From positions 127,459,605 through 127,523,604 of the forward strand of contig CP136064.1 of assembly GCA_032622095.1 (NCBI GenBank): 64,000 nucleotides of DNA, written 5' to 3'. Positions 33,283 through 44,343 of this stretch are shown here, piece after piece. The translations under genes were made by a program, and so were the position numbers. The notes beneath the pieces are model-generated. The model made no database searches and was not told the origin of the DNA. It was given only the letters and a program-made list of their open reading frames with translations. Positions within the stretch are counted from its first letter, which is position 1. The number at the start of each line of letters is the position of its first letter. The DNA comes from Siphonodentalium dalli (lineage: Eukaryota > Mollusca > Scaphopoda > Gadilida > Siphonodentaliidae).

Positions 33283-34650
33283 TTATCCCCCACCAAATTG
33301 AAAATTTGCGGGGGATATAGGAATGGGTTCCGTCTGTCCGTACGTCCGTCTGTCCCGAATTTGTAAGAGTCATAACTTGAACAAATGTCAACGGATCTCA
33401 AAGATTTGTGGTATATGAGTTCACCTGACCATTACCTAGAATGAGTTCGCAAGCCAGGTCCGGCCGGATATTTTTACCGGAGTTATTGGACTTTGTTTAT
33501 TATTTTTGTCGAATTTACCAAATAGCAAATAGACGACGTCACAGGGCTCATTTCCACAAATCTCAACGGATTTCAAAGATATTTGTATATGTGTTTACCT
33601 GACCATTACCTAGAATGAGTTAGCAAGCCAGGTCCGGCCGGATATTTTTACCGGAGTTATTGGACTTTGTTTATTATACCCCCACTTTCGAAGAAAATGG
33701 GGGGTATACTGGATTGACTGCATCTGTCCGTCACACTTTCTCTGCGTCTGTCCGTCACACTTTCTCCCTCCGTGTGTCCGTCTGTCCGACCTCATAACTC
33801 GAACAACTATGAACCGATTTCAATAATTTTTTGTATGCAATCTCCTTAGGACCGCCTCTCCGCGTGATGCTAATTGCGGTGCGGTCCGACTTTCTTTTTT
33901 TAAGTTACGCCTTACTTTTCGACTTATTTTGACTTCTGTCCGACTTAATAACTTTAACAAATATGAACCGATTTCAATAATTTTTGATAAACATGCTTCT
34001 CACAACACCCTCTCTACATGATGCGGCTCAGGATTGGCTCGGACTGTTTTTCCTAACATTACACTTCATTTTCGACTTATTTTGACTTAGAAACTTTTGG
34101 GATTTTTTTTTTGTGGATGCTTTTTTCCCTGGAGTTGTGTGCCTTCTTAGCAGAAGTTTGGTTTGACTGACGAAACACTCGTCAAAAGCCATCTTAGATG
34201 TTAAGGTTGCGTTTCATTTTCTACCCTTTTTTGGGTTTCTGCAATCATTCGAACAAATATGAACCAATTTGAATATTTTTTTCTGTACAAGTTTCTTGCG
34301 ACACCATATCGATATTATTAATCCACATTATTTTATTAATTAAAGTTAAAAATCTTTTTTGTTGGGTTTACGGATAATGCAGATTGAATTTGCCACGGTG
34401 GGGGTATGCTAGCACGCGAGTGCACACCTCTTGTTATTTTTGTCGAATTTACCAAATAGCAAATAGACAACGTCACAGGGCTCATTTTCACAAATCTGTT
34501 CACCTGACCATTACCTAGAATGAGTTCGCAAACCAGGTCCGGCCGGATATTTTAAGCGGACTTATTGGACTTTGTTTATTTTTTTGTGTGCAAATGGACG
34601 ACGTCACAGGGCTCATTTCCACAAATGTCAACGGATTTAAAAGATACTGA
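33283..34650 (+). mobile_element. Helitron-like element, family D (TTATCCCCCACC head), 3'-truncated
   Basis: The head hairpin ATCCCCCACCAAATTGAAAA with TTTGCGGGGGATAT is followed by CTGTCCGTACGTCCGTC. Core units carry AAGCCAGGTCCGGCCGGATA, TACCGGAGTTATTGGAC and GACGACGTCACAGGGCTCAT with a period of 174 bp. A family C element is inserted at 33675. No clear tail was found. Confidence 0.7.
33675..34434 (+). mobile_element. Family C element nested in family D, clean T^T insertion
   Basis: The head TATACCCCCACTTTCGAAG with TGGGGGGTATACTGG is followed by GTCCGTCACAC repeats and core units with CATAACTCGAACAACTATG and AACCGATTTCAATAATTTTT. The tail AGCACGCGAGTGCACACCTC ends TTGT. Removing 33675-34434 restores exactly the uninterrupted sequence of the previous family D unit at 33481. 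Confidence 0.85.
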
Positions 34651-34768
34651 GAACGCAAACATTATTCAGAATGCACTTCCCCAACTGCACAATTCGATGG
34701 GGGATACCGTCATCTAAGCACATGATTTGGGTCCAGTCCAAAAAAATTCCCGCTAAAGGAAGCCGTTC

Positions 34769-37700
34769 ACACTGAACTATATGGATATATGTCCTGCTTT
34801 GTAAAACCACAGTAGGAAATTGGTTAACTTTTTGGTCGCCTCCCAACGTATAATGTGCTTGCTCGATTAGTCACGCATTATAACCAGATGTACTCGATGG
34901 AATTGATTCAGTTTTTATTCCTACTGCGTAGCCAACAAGATGAATCTAAGGGAGTATCTTTCTGAATTTCGAGTTTCACCCAACTCAACAAATTCAATTT
35001 GTTGAAACAATATAGCTTTAGGTTGCCTACCCGTTCGTTTTTATAATTATCGGTTTAGAATTCATGGACCGTTTGCTTCAAACATACATTTGTTCCGTGT
35101 TTTCAAACAACCGATAATTACCATGCTAAATTTATTTGCGTCTTTAAATTGACAACTTCGCCATGGAATGGCCATCGTTCCAATGCCTTAAGACGCACAT
35201 AGATTGTGAGAAGTGCATCTATGGTATTATTATAGAGCCTATGCGGTATGAAGGAATTGGTAAGATCCAAAATGCCACATGGTTTGCTACCCGAAGTCTC
35301 CTAATTTCGTGCGAACATTATTAAACTCGTGGCCTTTCCACTCATGGGGTTTCTTCAATAGTTCCATCGCTACTGACACTAATGTCTATAATAATTTTCT
35401 GAACCACGTGCTTTCACATAATACTTTGTGTTTTACGTTTCAATACTGTCACAAATGTATCCATGATTCAGCTCTATGGTTAGCTCTATGGTTAGCCGAC
35501 GCTTGACGTTGACTTCAGTTTATCAGAATGGAACTGTTTCATGTCTAATAATAATTGTTAATTTGTTACTTAATACGACAGTAGTACTACTAGTCGGTAG
35601 CAACATTATTACTTTCAGCCAGGGATTAATATCTGACAAGTATCAGAATTATCATTCATAGTTCGCTTCTCATAAAGAGCATCAAATTCGCTGTAGAATT
35701 TAGAAATGCTATCCTTTGAGGATTGCAAACTTGCCATGCCATGATACCCAAGGACATCATAGCTAATGATCAATCACAGACATGTCTGTCGATTTAATAT
35801 ATATCTCGTTGTTTATGCTCTAACGAACAATAGCTGCGATTATAGGCAAGCCGGTAGAAACCGGTGGGCTTGTCTTGCTCTCTGGTGCCAAATAATCATG
35901 ATGGCCTATTAATCGTGATCTGTGGGGATTCCAACTGGGATTGGTAATAGTGATGGCAGTTTTACTCCGTCTCACTTCCAGATTATGGTTATCGTTGTGA
36001 ATTTTCTCCAAAATTAACTCATGCTGACATTGTTGTTTGGCGCCTGAGAGTAGGGACTATGTTCGTTATGACCTATACCAGTATGTTGTCGTGGGTACAG
36101 ACACAGTCTGATAGAGCATGCACATTAATGGCTGACCCGTGTACATGCCTCGGTGTGTGCACGTTAAAGAACGCTACTGGAGTCACCACAGGGTTATCAG
36201 GTTACTCGGCCGTGGTCACATCTGGACCAGTGAGTCTCTAACCGGAATTGGTTCCTCCACTGATATATCTACAATACAGATGTATATACCCATCATTTCA
36301 AATTGCTGGGTTGGTTTGTTGACTAAATGCTGTCTCCTTCCAGAATACAAACAATTTCACCTATATGGGGGGGCATTATTTATGGCGAATAACCATATCC
36401 AATGTGAGCTCGGTTCACACAAACATGCTGTGCATCCCATGCAGCACGCATTGTTCATAAAGGACATGGTACGAGTTTTGAATGTATTCATTGAATAGCC
36501 GAGAGTCTACATGAATTTCAAATACATCCGAGTCCAGACCTTGGCTCTTCGCATTCTATTAATGCCTTTTGTTCCGTTCCTATGGTGAATAGCCTTCACA
36601 CATATATGAAGCGCAGCTCCATGGAAAGCATTTATATTGTCATGTGCCCAATGACCACTGCCAATAGCCTTCCCGAAAAGAGTCCAAAACATGGCTCTTC
36701 TTCTATTGCCCAAATCTAAAATTGATTATCTGGCAAATCCAACAGGCTGTGCTGTCCGGACTATCTTTGAACATTTCGACCAGCGACTTGAAACCTTTCC
36801 CGCGGGCAGAGGTCCACCCCTGTGAGAGAGTGGATCCAGACCCCATGGCACCATACGCCCAATCACAGGGATGAGCTATGCTGCCAGCTCAGAATGTTTC
36901 GGTATACACAGTATTTGTCCTCTTCTCCTAAAATTGCCTTCCAGAACCACTTAGGTCGGGGAGGTTCCTCTCCTTCATGTGGCTTCTTCCGTTTCTAACA
37001 ACCGGGCTATTAACTTCCCCACTACGGTTCACCATTTCGGATACGTGTACGTTACTCCCATTTGTGTCAAACAATATCGCATTGATTCTTTAGGCAGCCA
37101 TATCCGGAGAGGGTCTTCCCCTAGATTGATGCATGCATCAAACTAACCTAATAATAAAACACCTTGGTTATTCTTGCTGCATGTCGGGAGACAGAGACAT
37201 CGTGCTGTTCTGTACCGAAGCCTGAGTACGACGTAGGGTGGCCAGGACAGTGCACATCAAAATTATTGATTTAAACAGCTATGAACGATTTCGGCTGCTA
37301 TTGATATATCACATTCAATCGGTTTGATTTGTGTACCTCCGCTTCTCGCCATCAGTTCACAATTGGTCTTCCACTGAGGAAGTGGATTGGTAGTTTACTG
37401 CACTGGTCCCCTACGATCTTCAGTCCTAAGCACCATCAATCAATTGTGCTTATGGCTGTTAATCACGCTCTCAGTGGTATTGTATATATCTTCAGTGATA
37501 CGTTGGATCTTGTCGGGGATCCATGCCATGGCTTTTATCCTTGGGGTGAAGGGCGCAGCTTTGGTAAGGCTTTCTAGCATGATCTAATCGGGTCATTTCA
37601 TGTGTATACAATGTGTATCATGGGGTTTCTGAATTATATCTTATGATACTGGCCACAGAGAGATGTGATCACAGTTTCTAAGAAGGATGTCAGGACCAGT

Positions 37701-39157
37701 TCACGCTTCCCCGGTCGTGCTTCAGCAGTATTAAGACCAATCAGTGCAGGGAGCAAAGGAAAGGGCCCATCGGCCCTTTCGACCATCCCGGGGATAGCCC
37801 CCCCAAATCACGGGAGGAAAAAAAAAGAAGCAAATTACTTTTGAAATTTTGATTAACCAATAACCTCACATTGCCATGATTAGATAGCATTGTTCAAAAA
37901 TCATATACAATTCATACCAAATTGCATAGCTATTATCCACCTTTGAGTAGCACTTTGCGATGCAATACCAGTTAATTTGCTCCCTGCATCAGTGGGGATG
38001 TGGCCATTGGAGAAGACGGGGTACTTGGGACCTCCAGGACGTTTTGTCATCTGCCGGCCACAGCGGTTCTGTGTGCTAAAGCTGCCAAATTGCGTGCACA
38101 TGAATCGACACCGGCCAGTGGCGTTCGGCAGCTTGGCGCGGGCAGTGGCTGCACCCATCGAGGTAGCAAATCCGGTCCCCAAGGCCACTCGTTCAAAGAA
38201 ACGGGCTTTGCCTACCACTCACCCATCTTGGGGTCGGAGAACAATGACCTCTCCCCACCCTCCAGCTTGGCCAGGATAATCAGCTTGGTCAGGACCACCT
38301 GCACTTGTGGGATTCTCAATTTCCTCTCTGTGCCACAAATTGGGCATCAGGTTATTAACAGCCGTTTGCTTCGGCGAACGGCCGTTGTTGAATCTCTAAT
38401 GCAGGGGTGTTTAACCCCGGGTCTAGCCATCTTCAGAGTGGGCCCTCCTTCTGTGTTTTGATGCCCTTTAAGGTGCAGGTCGTTCTGTCGCTGAGGCGGA
38501 GGGTGACTTGGTCTCCTTGCACTCCAGGGTGTCTGAGACCTCAGAACGAAGAGAAGAGACGAAGTATCTTCTTCAGTTATACTTGCTCGATTCGCTCGCA
38601 ACTATGAATTGGATGGCACCACCTGGGAAGTTTCTTCCAAAACAAGGGAGGGAGGTACACGCTTGAGCTATGTAGGACTCTGAATATATGAGTTATTTTC
38701 ATGTAACACATCATAGCAGATTCAATAAGAGTTCATATTTATGTGCAATCTGTTTCAGAAGAGTACATTCCCCTCTAACTTTGGATATTAACTTTATTGC
38801 GCGTGCCTCCTCCTGGGCTTGCATTCAAATCCATATAGTTCAGTGTGAACGGCTTCCTTTAGCGGAAAAATCTTATTTTTATAAGTATAATACATTTTTC
38901 CTTAAAGAAAGCCTGAACACTGAACTATCATAGATCCCTCCCATGGCAGTGCCATTCCCAACCCCCCAACTCTCCAATCTCCTGATTGTGTCCAAAATAA
39001 AACTGAATCAATTCCATCGAATACATCCAGTTATAATGGGAGCGTTCATGCATGGCTAATCGAGCAAGCACATTATACGTCGGGAGGCGACCAAAAAGTT
39101 AACCCCTTTCCTACTGTGGTTTCACAAAGCAGGACATATATCCATATAGTTCAGTGT
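34769..39157. repeat. 4.4 kb sequence bounded by ~150 bp inverted repeats
   Basis: ACACTGAACTATATGGATAT, TGTGCTTGCTCGATTAGTC and TCGATGGAATTGATTCAGTT at 34769-34918 recur in reverse at about 39004-39157. The outermost left sequence (CGCTAAAGGAAGCCGTTCAC) also has an inverted match at about 38845, so the right side is rearranged. The interior has short ORFs only and a GC-richer patch at 37977-38600. It is possibly a decayed DNA transposon. Confidence 0.55.
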
Positions 39158-39203
39158 TCAGGCTTTCTTTAAGGAAAAATGTATTATACTTATAAAAATA
39201 AGA
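38868..39203. mobile_element. Small element with ~65 bp inverted ends, at right edge of the 4.4 kb repeat
   Basis: AAATCTTATTTTTATAAGTA, TAATACATTTTTCCTTAAAG and AAAGCCTGAACACTGAAC at the left are matched in reverse at 39140-39203. It ends about 100 bases before the short PINK1 exon. Confidence 0.6.
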
Positions 39204-39299
39204 TTTCTGACAGATTTCTGTATATTTTGACTTAGCCTTTTGTTACTCATTAAAACATGTTTGACAGTACTATGGCAATATTCTTATATACTTTTCAAG

Positions 39300-39361
39300 A
39301 TCATGTGCCGAATGCTGTAAGGAATCTTGTCGCCACAATGTTGCGGAGAAATCCAAGGAAG
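39300..39361 (+). CDS. PINK1: PINK1 exon: short C-lobe exon
   Basis: This 62 bp exon has acceptor ATACTTTTCAAG and donor AAGGTGAG at 39362, phase 1 to phase 0. It encodes DHVPNAVRNLVATMLRRNPRK, corresponding to human [20 protein letters not shown]. It is too short to stand out by itself, but it supplies exactly the missing C-lobe helix and the correct phase between its neighbours. Confidence 0.9.
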
Positions 39362-40811
39362 GTGAGAAGATTCAAAATAAATTGTGATTTCAGTACATTG
39401 ACAGGCCTGGCATTTCAAACGTAATCCGACTTTGAGCAAATTGTGATCATGTCTTCTACTGATGAATCTCGAGATCGGATGAGTTGGAAAACCAGTTTTG
39501 TCTTCTGGATTGTTTACTGAGTGTCTTTCGCTACATAAGCGAGATAACTCCATCAAATGTAATCCCATTATGACCAAATTGGTTTGTGGGTTTTAATCAA
39601 TCAAACATTTTCTTATGTCACAACTTGACCATGACATCTCCCATGTGTACCTCTTTTTATAATCTCATGAGCTTACGTATTTTCTTATTACTTATTCATG
39701 TCCGGTAACGTTACATCAAATGGCATGATGTCAGGGATATTTTGGGAATGGGTCGGGTGATGGTTTGAATTGGGAATTTTAAGACCACCTGATCATTAAT
39801 AATAATTACTTTAAACTCCAAGGTGAAATTATGGATTCAGAGTTAACTACATTGCCATAGCAGTCCCATGATAGCAAGAGCACAAGTTCCATGTTGTAAA
39901 TTATGTTCAATCTACCATACTAAGTAATCCGCCATCTTCTGACAAATGTTCATTGTTTGCAGCAATGGTTAAAAATTCAATTGATATATTCATACTAAGG
40001 TAACCACTGTGTGTGGACGGAAGTGAACGCTGGTTTACGGTAATCGGACATAAATAAAAGTCGCTCGCCTTAGACTGACTACGGTACGTATATTTTCGTC
40101 TTTCCCTCCAATTATGTAAAAATCCCAGCCCGGGTGCCAATCTGCCTCGATGAGGGGTATGTTCCGCTACATCTTCGTACAAATTTCGTTTCAGTGCCGT
40201 GTGTAGTTCTCTCGTAAATCAAGGTTAAACCTCCTGTTTTCGTGCTAAAAACACGTCACGTTTGCGATCAAAAGCACATTTTTCAAACTATACCATGTCT
40301 TATTTTATAACAAAGACATGTTTTGGATGCCTTAATATCCCATTGAAAGCCACGCTTAGTGTTTGTCCCCTGTTTTCTGTGTTTTCTCGACATACAAGCC
40401 TGATTTAAAAGCGTGGTGCTCCAACATAATTGAACGCCCGGTAATATCTGACCAAAAAAACATTGAACGCACGGTAATTTTTTAATTATTTGTATTGAAC
40501 GCACGGTAAACATTCGATTACACCATATAAAATGCCTTACAATTTGTATATTTGAGTGAAAACTGAAGTGACGTCGATCGCTGGTATTAAAATAGATTAT
40601 AGACCACCAATAACAAACACATGTGGGCATAATTGAACTCATATTACGGTCGTAATCTACAATCTTTGTTTCAACATATAAAACTTTTAATTTAGCGCTC
40701 AAGCTGGTGCCAAAAATGTGCTATATTAGGGTTTTATATGGAGTGGCATGGTGTTCTGAACCGAAATACATATAATGTCCATGCATGAAAATTGGAAAAT
40801 TCAGACTTTAA

Positions 40812-41896
40812 CCCTTTGAACCCTGACGTCCTGAACGTTAAATGACCCCAACCCGAGGCGCCTGACGTTATATAGTGTTCCGACGACGTAACTCATAAAG
40901 CTCTTAATTGGGACGTATATACATGTATACACGCTCAACTATATGGCAACCTACTATGCTAACTGAACAAGTGTGCGGTGAAATATGTCACAATGTATTT
41001 CAACGAGACAGTCTATTCCACGTTCAATATACATGTACATGTATATAGATATATTGCGGCTTCCTTTGGCCGCGCTATATAATTATAACGAAATTCTTAC
41101 ACTTTGCCTACAATAGAAGGCATTTCTCAAAATGCACGTGAGGGGCCTCGGTGGCTCAATCGGTTAGGGGTACAACTCCAAGCCGTTTCGCCCTCCAGCG
41201 CTGGCTATTAGGGTTCAAATCCACATGTTTCCATCGTGGACTTTGTAACTCGAAATCGTTATCTGGTGGAGTTACCAGTTACTCGCCGATGGCCGGTGGT
41301 TTGCCGCACATGGTTGACGAGTTTATCAGCCATTGAAATCACTGTTAGATTAGTCGCAAGTGTGCGGATTTCCTCCACCACTAAAACTGGCAATGTCGTG
41401 ATATGGCCTTAGTGGCTAAAGCGACAATAAACCCCAATCAATCAATCAGTCAATCAATCAAAATGCACGTGTGCTTGCGCGAAGAAACAGACCCCCTGTT
41501 TCCAATTTGGCTGCTAAAATCAAAGGTATGAACATGTGACTCATTCGCGCAAAGTATAGAAGCACTATTCTAGTTAATTTGTGTTTTGATCGCGAAATTT
41601 CTAACGAAATACTTCCCCTTTTCCGACGATAAAAAGCCGTTTTTTTCCCCTCGAAATAGGCCTCTGCGCATGCGCAAAGAAACAAACCATCTGCCGTCAG
41701 TTTGTCGATCAAAGTCACGTGGGTAAACATGTGACACGTGTGTGCAAAGTAGAAGTACAACTCTAGTTGATATGTGCGTTTATTGAGCTGTAATTTCGTG
41801 TGAAATATCGTCTGATTTCCGGACCGGTATTCCGGTCTCCCAGGATATAGGAATATAAGGATTGGACCGGTATTCCGGTCTCTCGGGTTCAAAGGG
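40812..41896. mobile_element. TTAA-flanked piggyBac-like element with nested SINE
   Basis: TTAA lies at 40808-40811 and 41897-41900. The ends are CCCTTTGAACCCTGACG and GGGTTCAAAGGG. Near the right end the 16-mer GACCGGTATTCCGGTC occurs twice. The interior is partly a dimer (AAGAAACA(G/A)AC and AACATGTGAC in each half). The inverted-repeat partner at about 45345-45355 has a single TTAA and no insert. About 754 bp without the SINE. A second copy is at 47259-47779. Confidence 0.85.
41141..41457 (+). mobile_element. tRNA-derived SINE with (CAAT)n tail
   Basis: AGGGGCCTCGGTGGCTCAAT and CGGTTAGGGG contain an A box; GGGTTCAAATCC contains a B box. These are RNA polymerase III promoter elements of a tRNA-like head. 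The body ends GCGACAATAAACCCCAATCA with ATCAATCAGTCAATCAATC. A 14 bp target-site duplication, TCAAAATGCACGTG, lies at 41127-41140 and 41458-41471. The intact duplication and boxes indicate a recent insertion. Confidence 0.88.
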
Positions 41897-42004
41897 TTAA
41901 ACAAGTAGAATAATGATCTTTCTGACTGGATTTTAGTCTAAATTTGCATTTTTTATTTAGCCTAGTTGAACAATTCCAACTCAATGGTGAAACGGTAGTT
42001 TTAT

Positions 42005-44343
42005 TAGCTCACCTGAGATGAAGTCTCCGGTGGAGCTATAGTCATCACTCCTCGTCCGTCGTCCATCCGTCTGTCGTACCGTCTGTCCGTCAAGAATCAT
42101 CTTCTTCTCCAGTACCATAAGGCCAAATGGGTTCATATTTGGTGTGGATGTTCCCTGGTTGACTCAGACTCAGATTTGTTAAAATAAGGTCACCGAGTCA
42201 AATAGTTGCGAAGCTAGGGCCATAACTCTTTCCCACCATAGTAATTCTTAAAACAACTTCTTTTTAAGAATCATCAGGCCTATTTAGCTTATATTTGGTA
42301 TGGAAGGTCCTTGAGTGACTGGGGGTCAGATTTGTTCAAATGGGGTCACTGGGTCAAATAGGGGCAGAACCAGGGACATAACTCTATTCTCCCTAGTAAT
42401 TATTAGAACGACTTCTTCTCCAGAATCATTGGGCCGATTTAGCTAATATTTTGTATGGTAGGTCCTTGGGTGACTGGGGTTCAGATTTGTTCAAATGGGG
42501 TCAGTGTGTCAAATAGGGGCCGTATCAGGAACATAACTCTTAAAAAAAAAAAATCCTTGCTCAATTAAAAAAAAAAAAAAAAAATTCAAAATGAACAAAT
42601 ACAAAAATATTTTTTCCATTTTAACCCCTGATTTTTTGTATTTTTTTAAGACACAAAACACCCCATTCCACCCCTTCCACTCCTCACCCCTCCACACCCC
42701 TGTCCCCTCTACCCACCCCCAATCTGTGCCGCCCCTGCACCCACTGCAGTCAAGAAAAAATTAATAAGAAAAACTAACACCATTGTAACATCCATAGAGT
42801 ATGGTATTAGCCCCAGACAGAAAGAGTTAATAACACAGTCATCAGATGTTATATTCAGGCATGGCTGTTCTACTATTATATTCTTAACCACCACCTATCC
42901 AGTTGTACTCATTATACCCTGATTTGCAAAGAAAACTGGGGGGGGGGTATATTGGATTGAATTTGTATGTCAGTATGTCCTCCCATCCATCCCTCTGTTG
43001 GGATGTCTCCATCCGTCCATCAATTTTGTTCTTCTCCACATACATATTAAAGACCGAATGGGTTTATATATTTTGACTCACATTCAGATTTGTTCAAATG
43101 AGTTCATCAGGTCATATAGGCGAGAAGCCAGGGCCATAACTCTTTCCCTCCATAGTAATTCTTCAAAAACCATCAGGCCTATTTAGCTTTTGGTATGGAG
43201 GGTCCTTTGGTGAGTGGGGTTCAGATTTGTACATGTGAGGTCATTTTTAGGAAACTTTTGAGGAAAATCAGTTTTCTTCAACTCTTAAAATCTACCGTTT
43301 GAAATTTCTAGATGAATGGATCTCATAGATGGGGATTCATATTTATTCAAATAGGGGCAGAGATAAGAGATTTAACTCTCAACCACCCACCCTACCTGTA
43401 TGTATGCTGTTTGATACTGGTATAATAATATATAGATTCCTATTGATTTCTAAGCTGCCTGGGTGGGGGCTATGAGGCTGTAGATTTGATTTTTCAACCA
43501 GTAACAGTCCATATTTTCCTACTTCGGGTTAAACTGTTCGACCAAAATAGCCACAAATTTTAACATGCTTCCACCACAAGGACCATCAGGTCTATTTTAC
43601 TGATATTTAGTATGAAGGGTTCTTTGGTGTCTGGTATTGAAATTTATTCAGATGTGGTCACCAGGTTAAATAGGGTGGGACCAGGGACATAACTGTATGT
43701 CTCTATAGTAATTCTTAAATTGTCTTCTCAAGAGAGGTTGGACTATTGAGCTTACATATAGTATGGAGGATGATCGAGGATCCTTTAGTGACTGATATTC
43801 AGATTTGTTAACATCAGGTCAACCTGTTAAGAAATGACGGGGCTATGGGGAGTTAACACTTTTGTGTTTAAAAAATCATTGAAATATCAAATTCATTAAA
43901 ACATCTACCTTGGAACTACCTAACTGATTAATCTGACATACATGTATGGTGTTTTGGGTCCATGGATAATTGGGCTTCAAACATGTCTAAATGGTTTTAT
44001 AAAAAGGCGCTTGTGAGATTGGAAATTTCCAAAAATTGAGAAAGTTTGAGATGTCGGTTGTGACATTCCAACCCAAGACTTGGGAGTCTGGAGCCCGGTC
44101 GGGAGGGGACTTGTTGAGCTGGAGGAGGGGGGTGATCAGTAGTGTACAGTGGGTAATTTCAAGGTGGATATTCACCTTGAAATTACCCACTGTAAACTAC
44201 TGAAGCCTCTAGCCACATATCGTGTTTAGATCTACTTCTTTTAAAGTGATTATGAAAAGTTCTGACTATTGTGGTCTCCAGAGTCCCAGTCTCATCAGTC
44301 TTTGCAGTCTGGTGAGCGACCCCACAGTCATTGACTGTCTTGT
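42005..44343 (+). mobile_element. Helitron-like element, family A, inserted in the inverted-repeat arm
   Basis: The head AGCTCACCTGAGATGAAGTC with TCCGGTGGAGCT is followed by CGTCCGTCGTCCATCCG. Core units carry GGGCCATAACTCTTTC and CAGATTTGTTCAAATGGGG. The tail has hairpin ACAGTCATTGACTGT and ends CTTGT. A family C-like head (ATTATACCCTGATTTGC with GGGGTATATTGG, about 42912-42955) lies in its middle, followed again by family A core. The opposite arm has the uninterrupted site. Confidence 0.82.
44135..44205. repeat. Near-perfect 31 bp hairpin, insertion relative to the other family A copy
   Basis: ACAGTGGGTAATTTCAAGGTG (44146-44166, written here as a stem of 21) pairs perfectly with 44173-44193 across a six-base loop. 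The stem extends outward through TCAGTAGTGT / AAACTACTGA with one mismatch. The 1091-3660 copy lacks it at the corresponding place after 3529. Confidence 0.85.

Noticed and set aside
38000..38461. 153-codon + strand ORF in a GC-richer patch
   Set aside because: Comparable ORFs exist on the minus strand over the same bases, no domain could be recognised and no splice or start context supports it.
39907..40702. Minus-strand ORFs of 91 and 139 codons, mirrored by + strand ORFs at 45555 and 46062
   Set aside because: These are the two arms of an inverted repeat. The right-arm version of the longer ORF is broken after 65 codons, so there is no conserved protein.
41458..41904. 148-codon minus-strand ORF with two similar halves
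   Set aside because: It lies within the dimeric interior of a TTAA element that also contains the SINE tail; the 47259 copy of the element does not keep the frame as a gene would.
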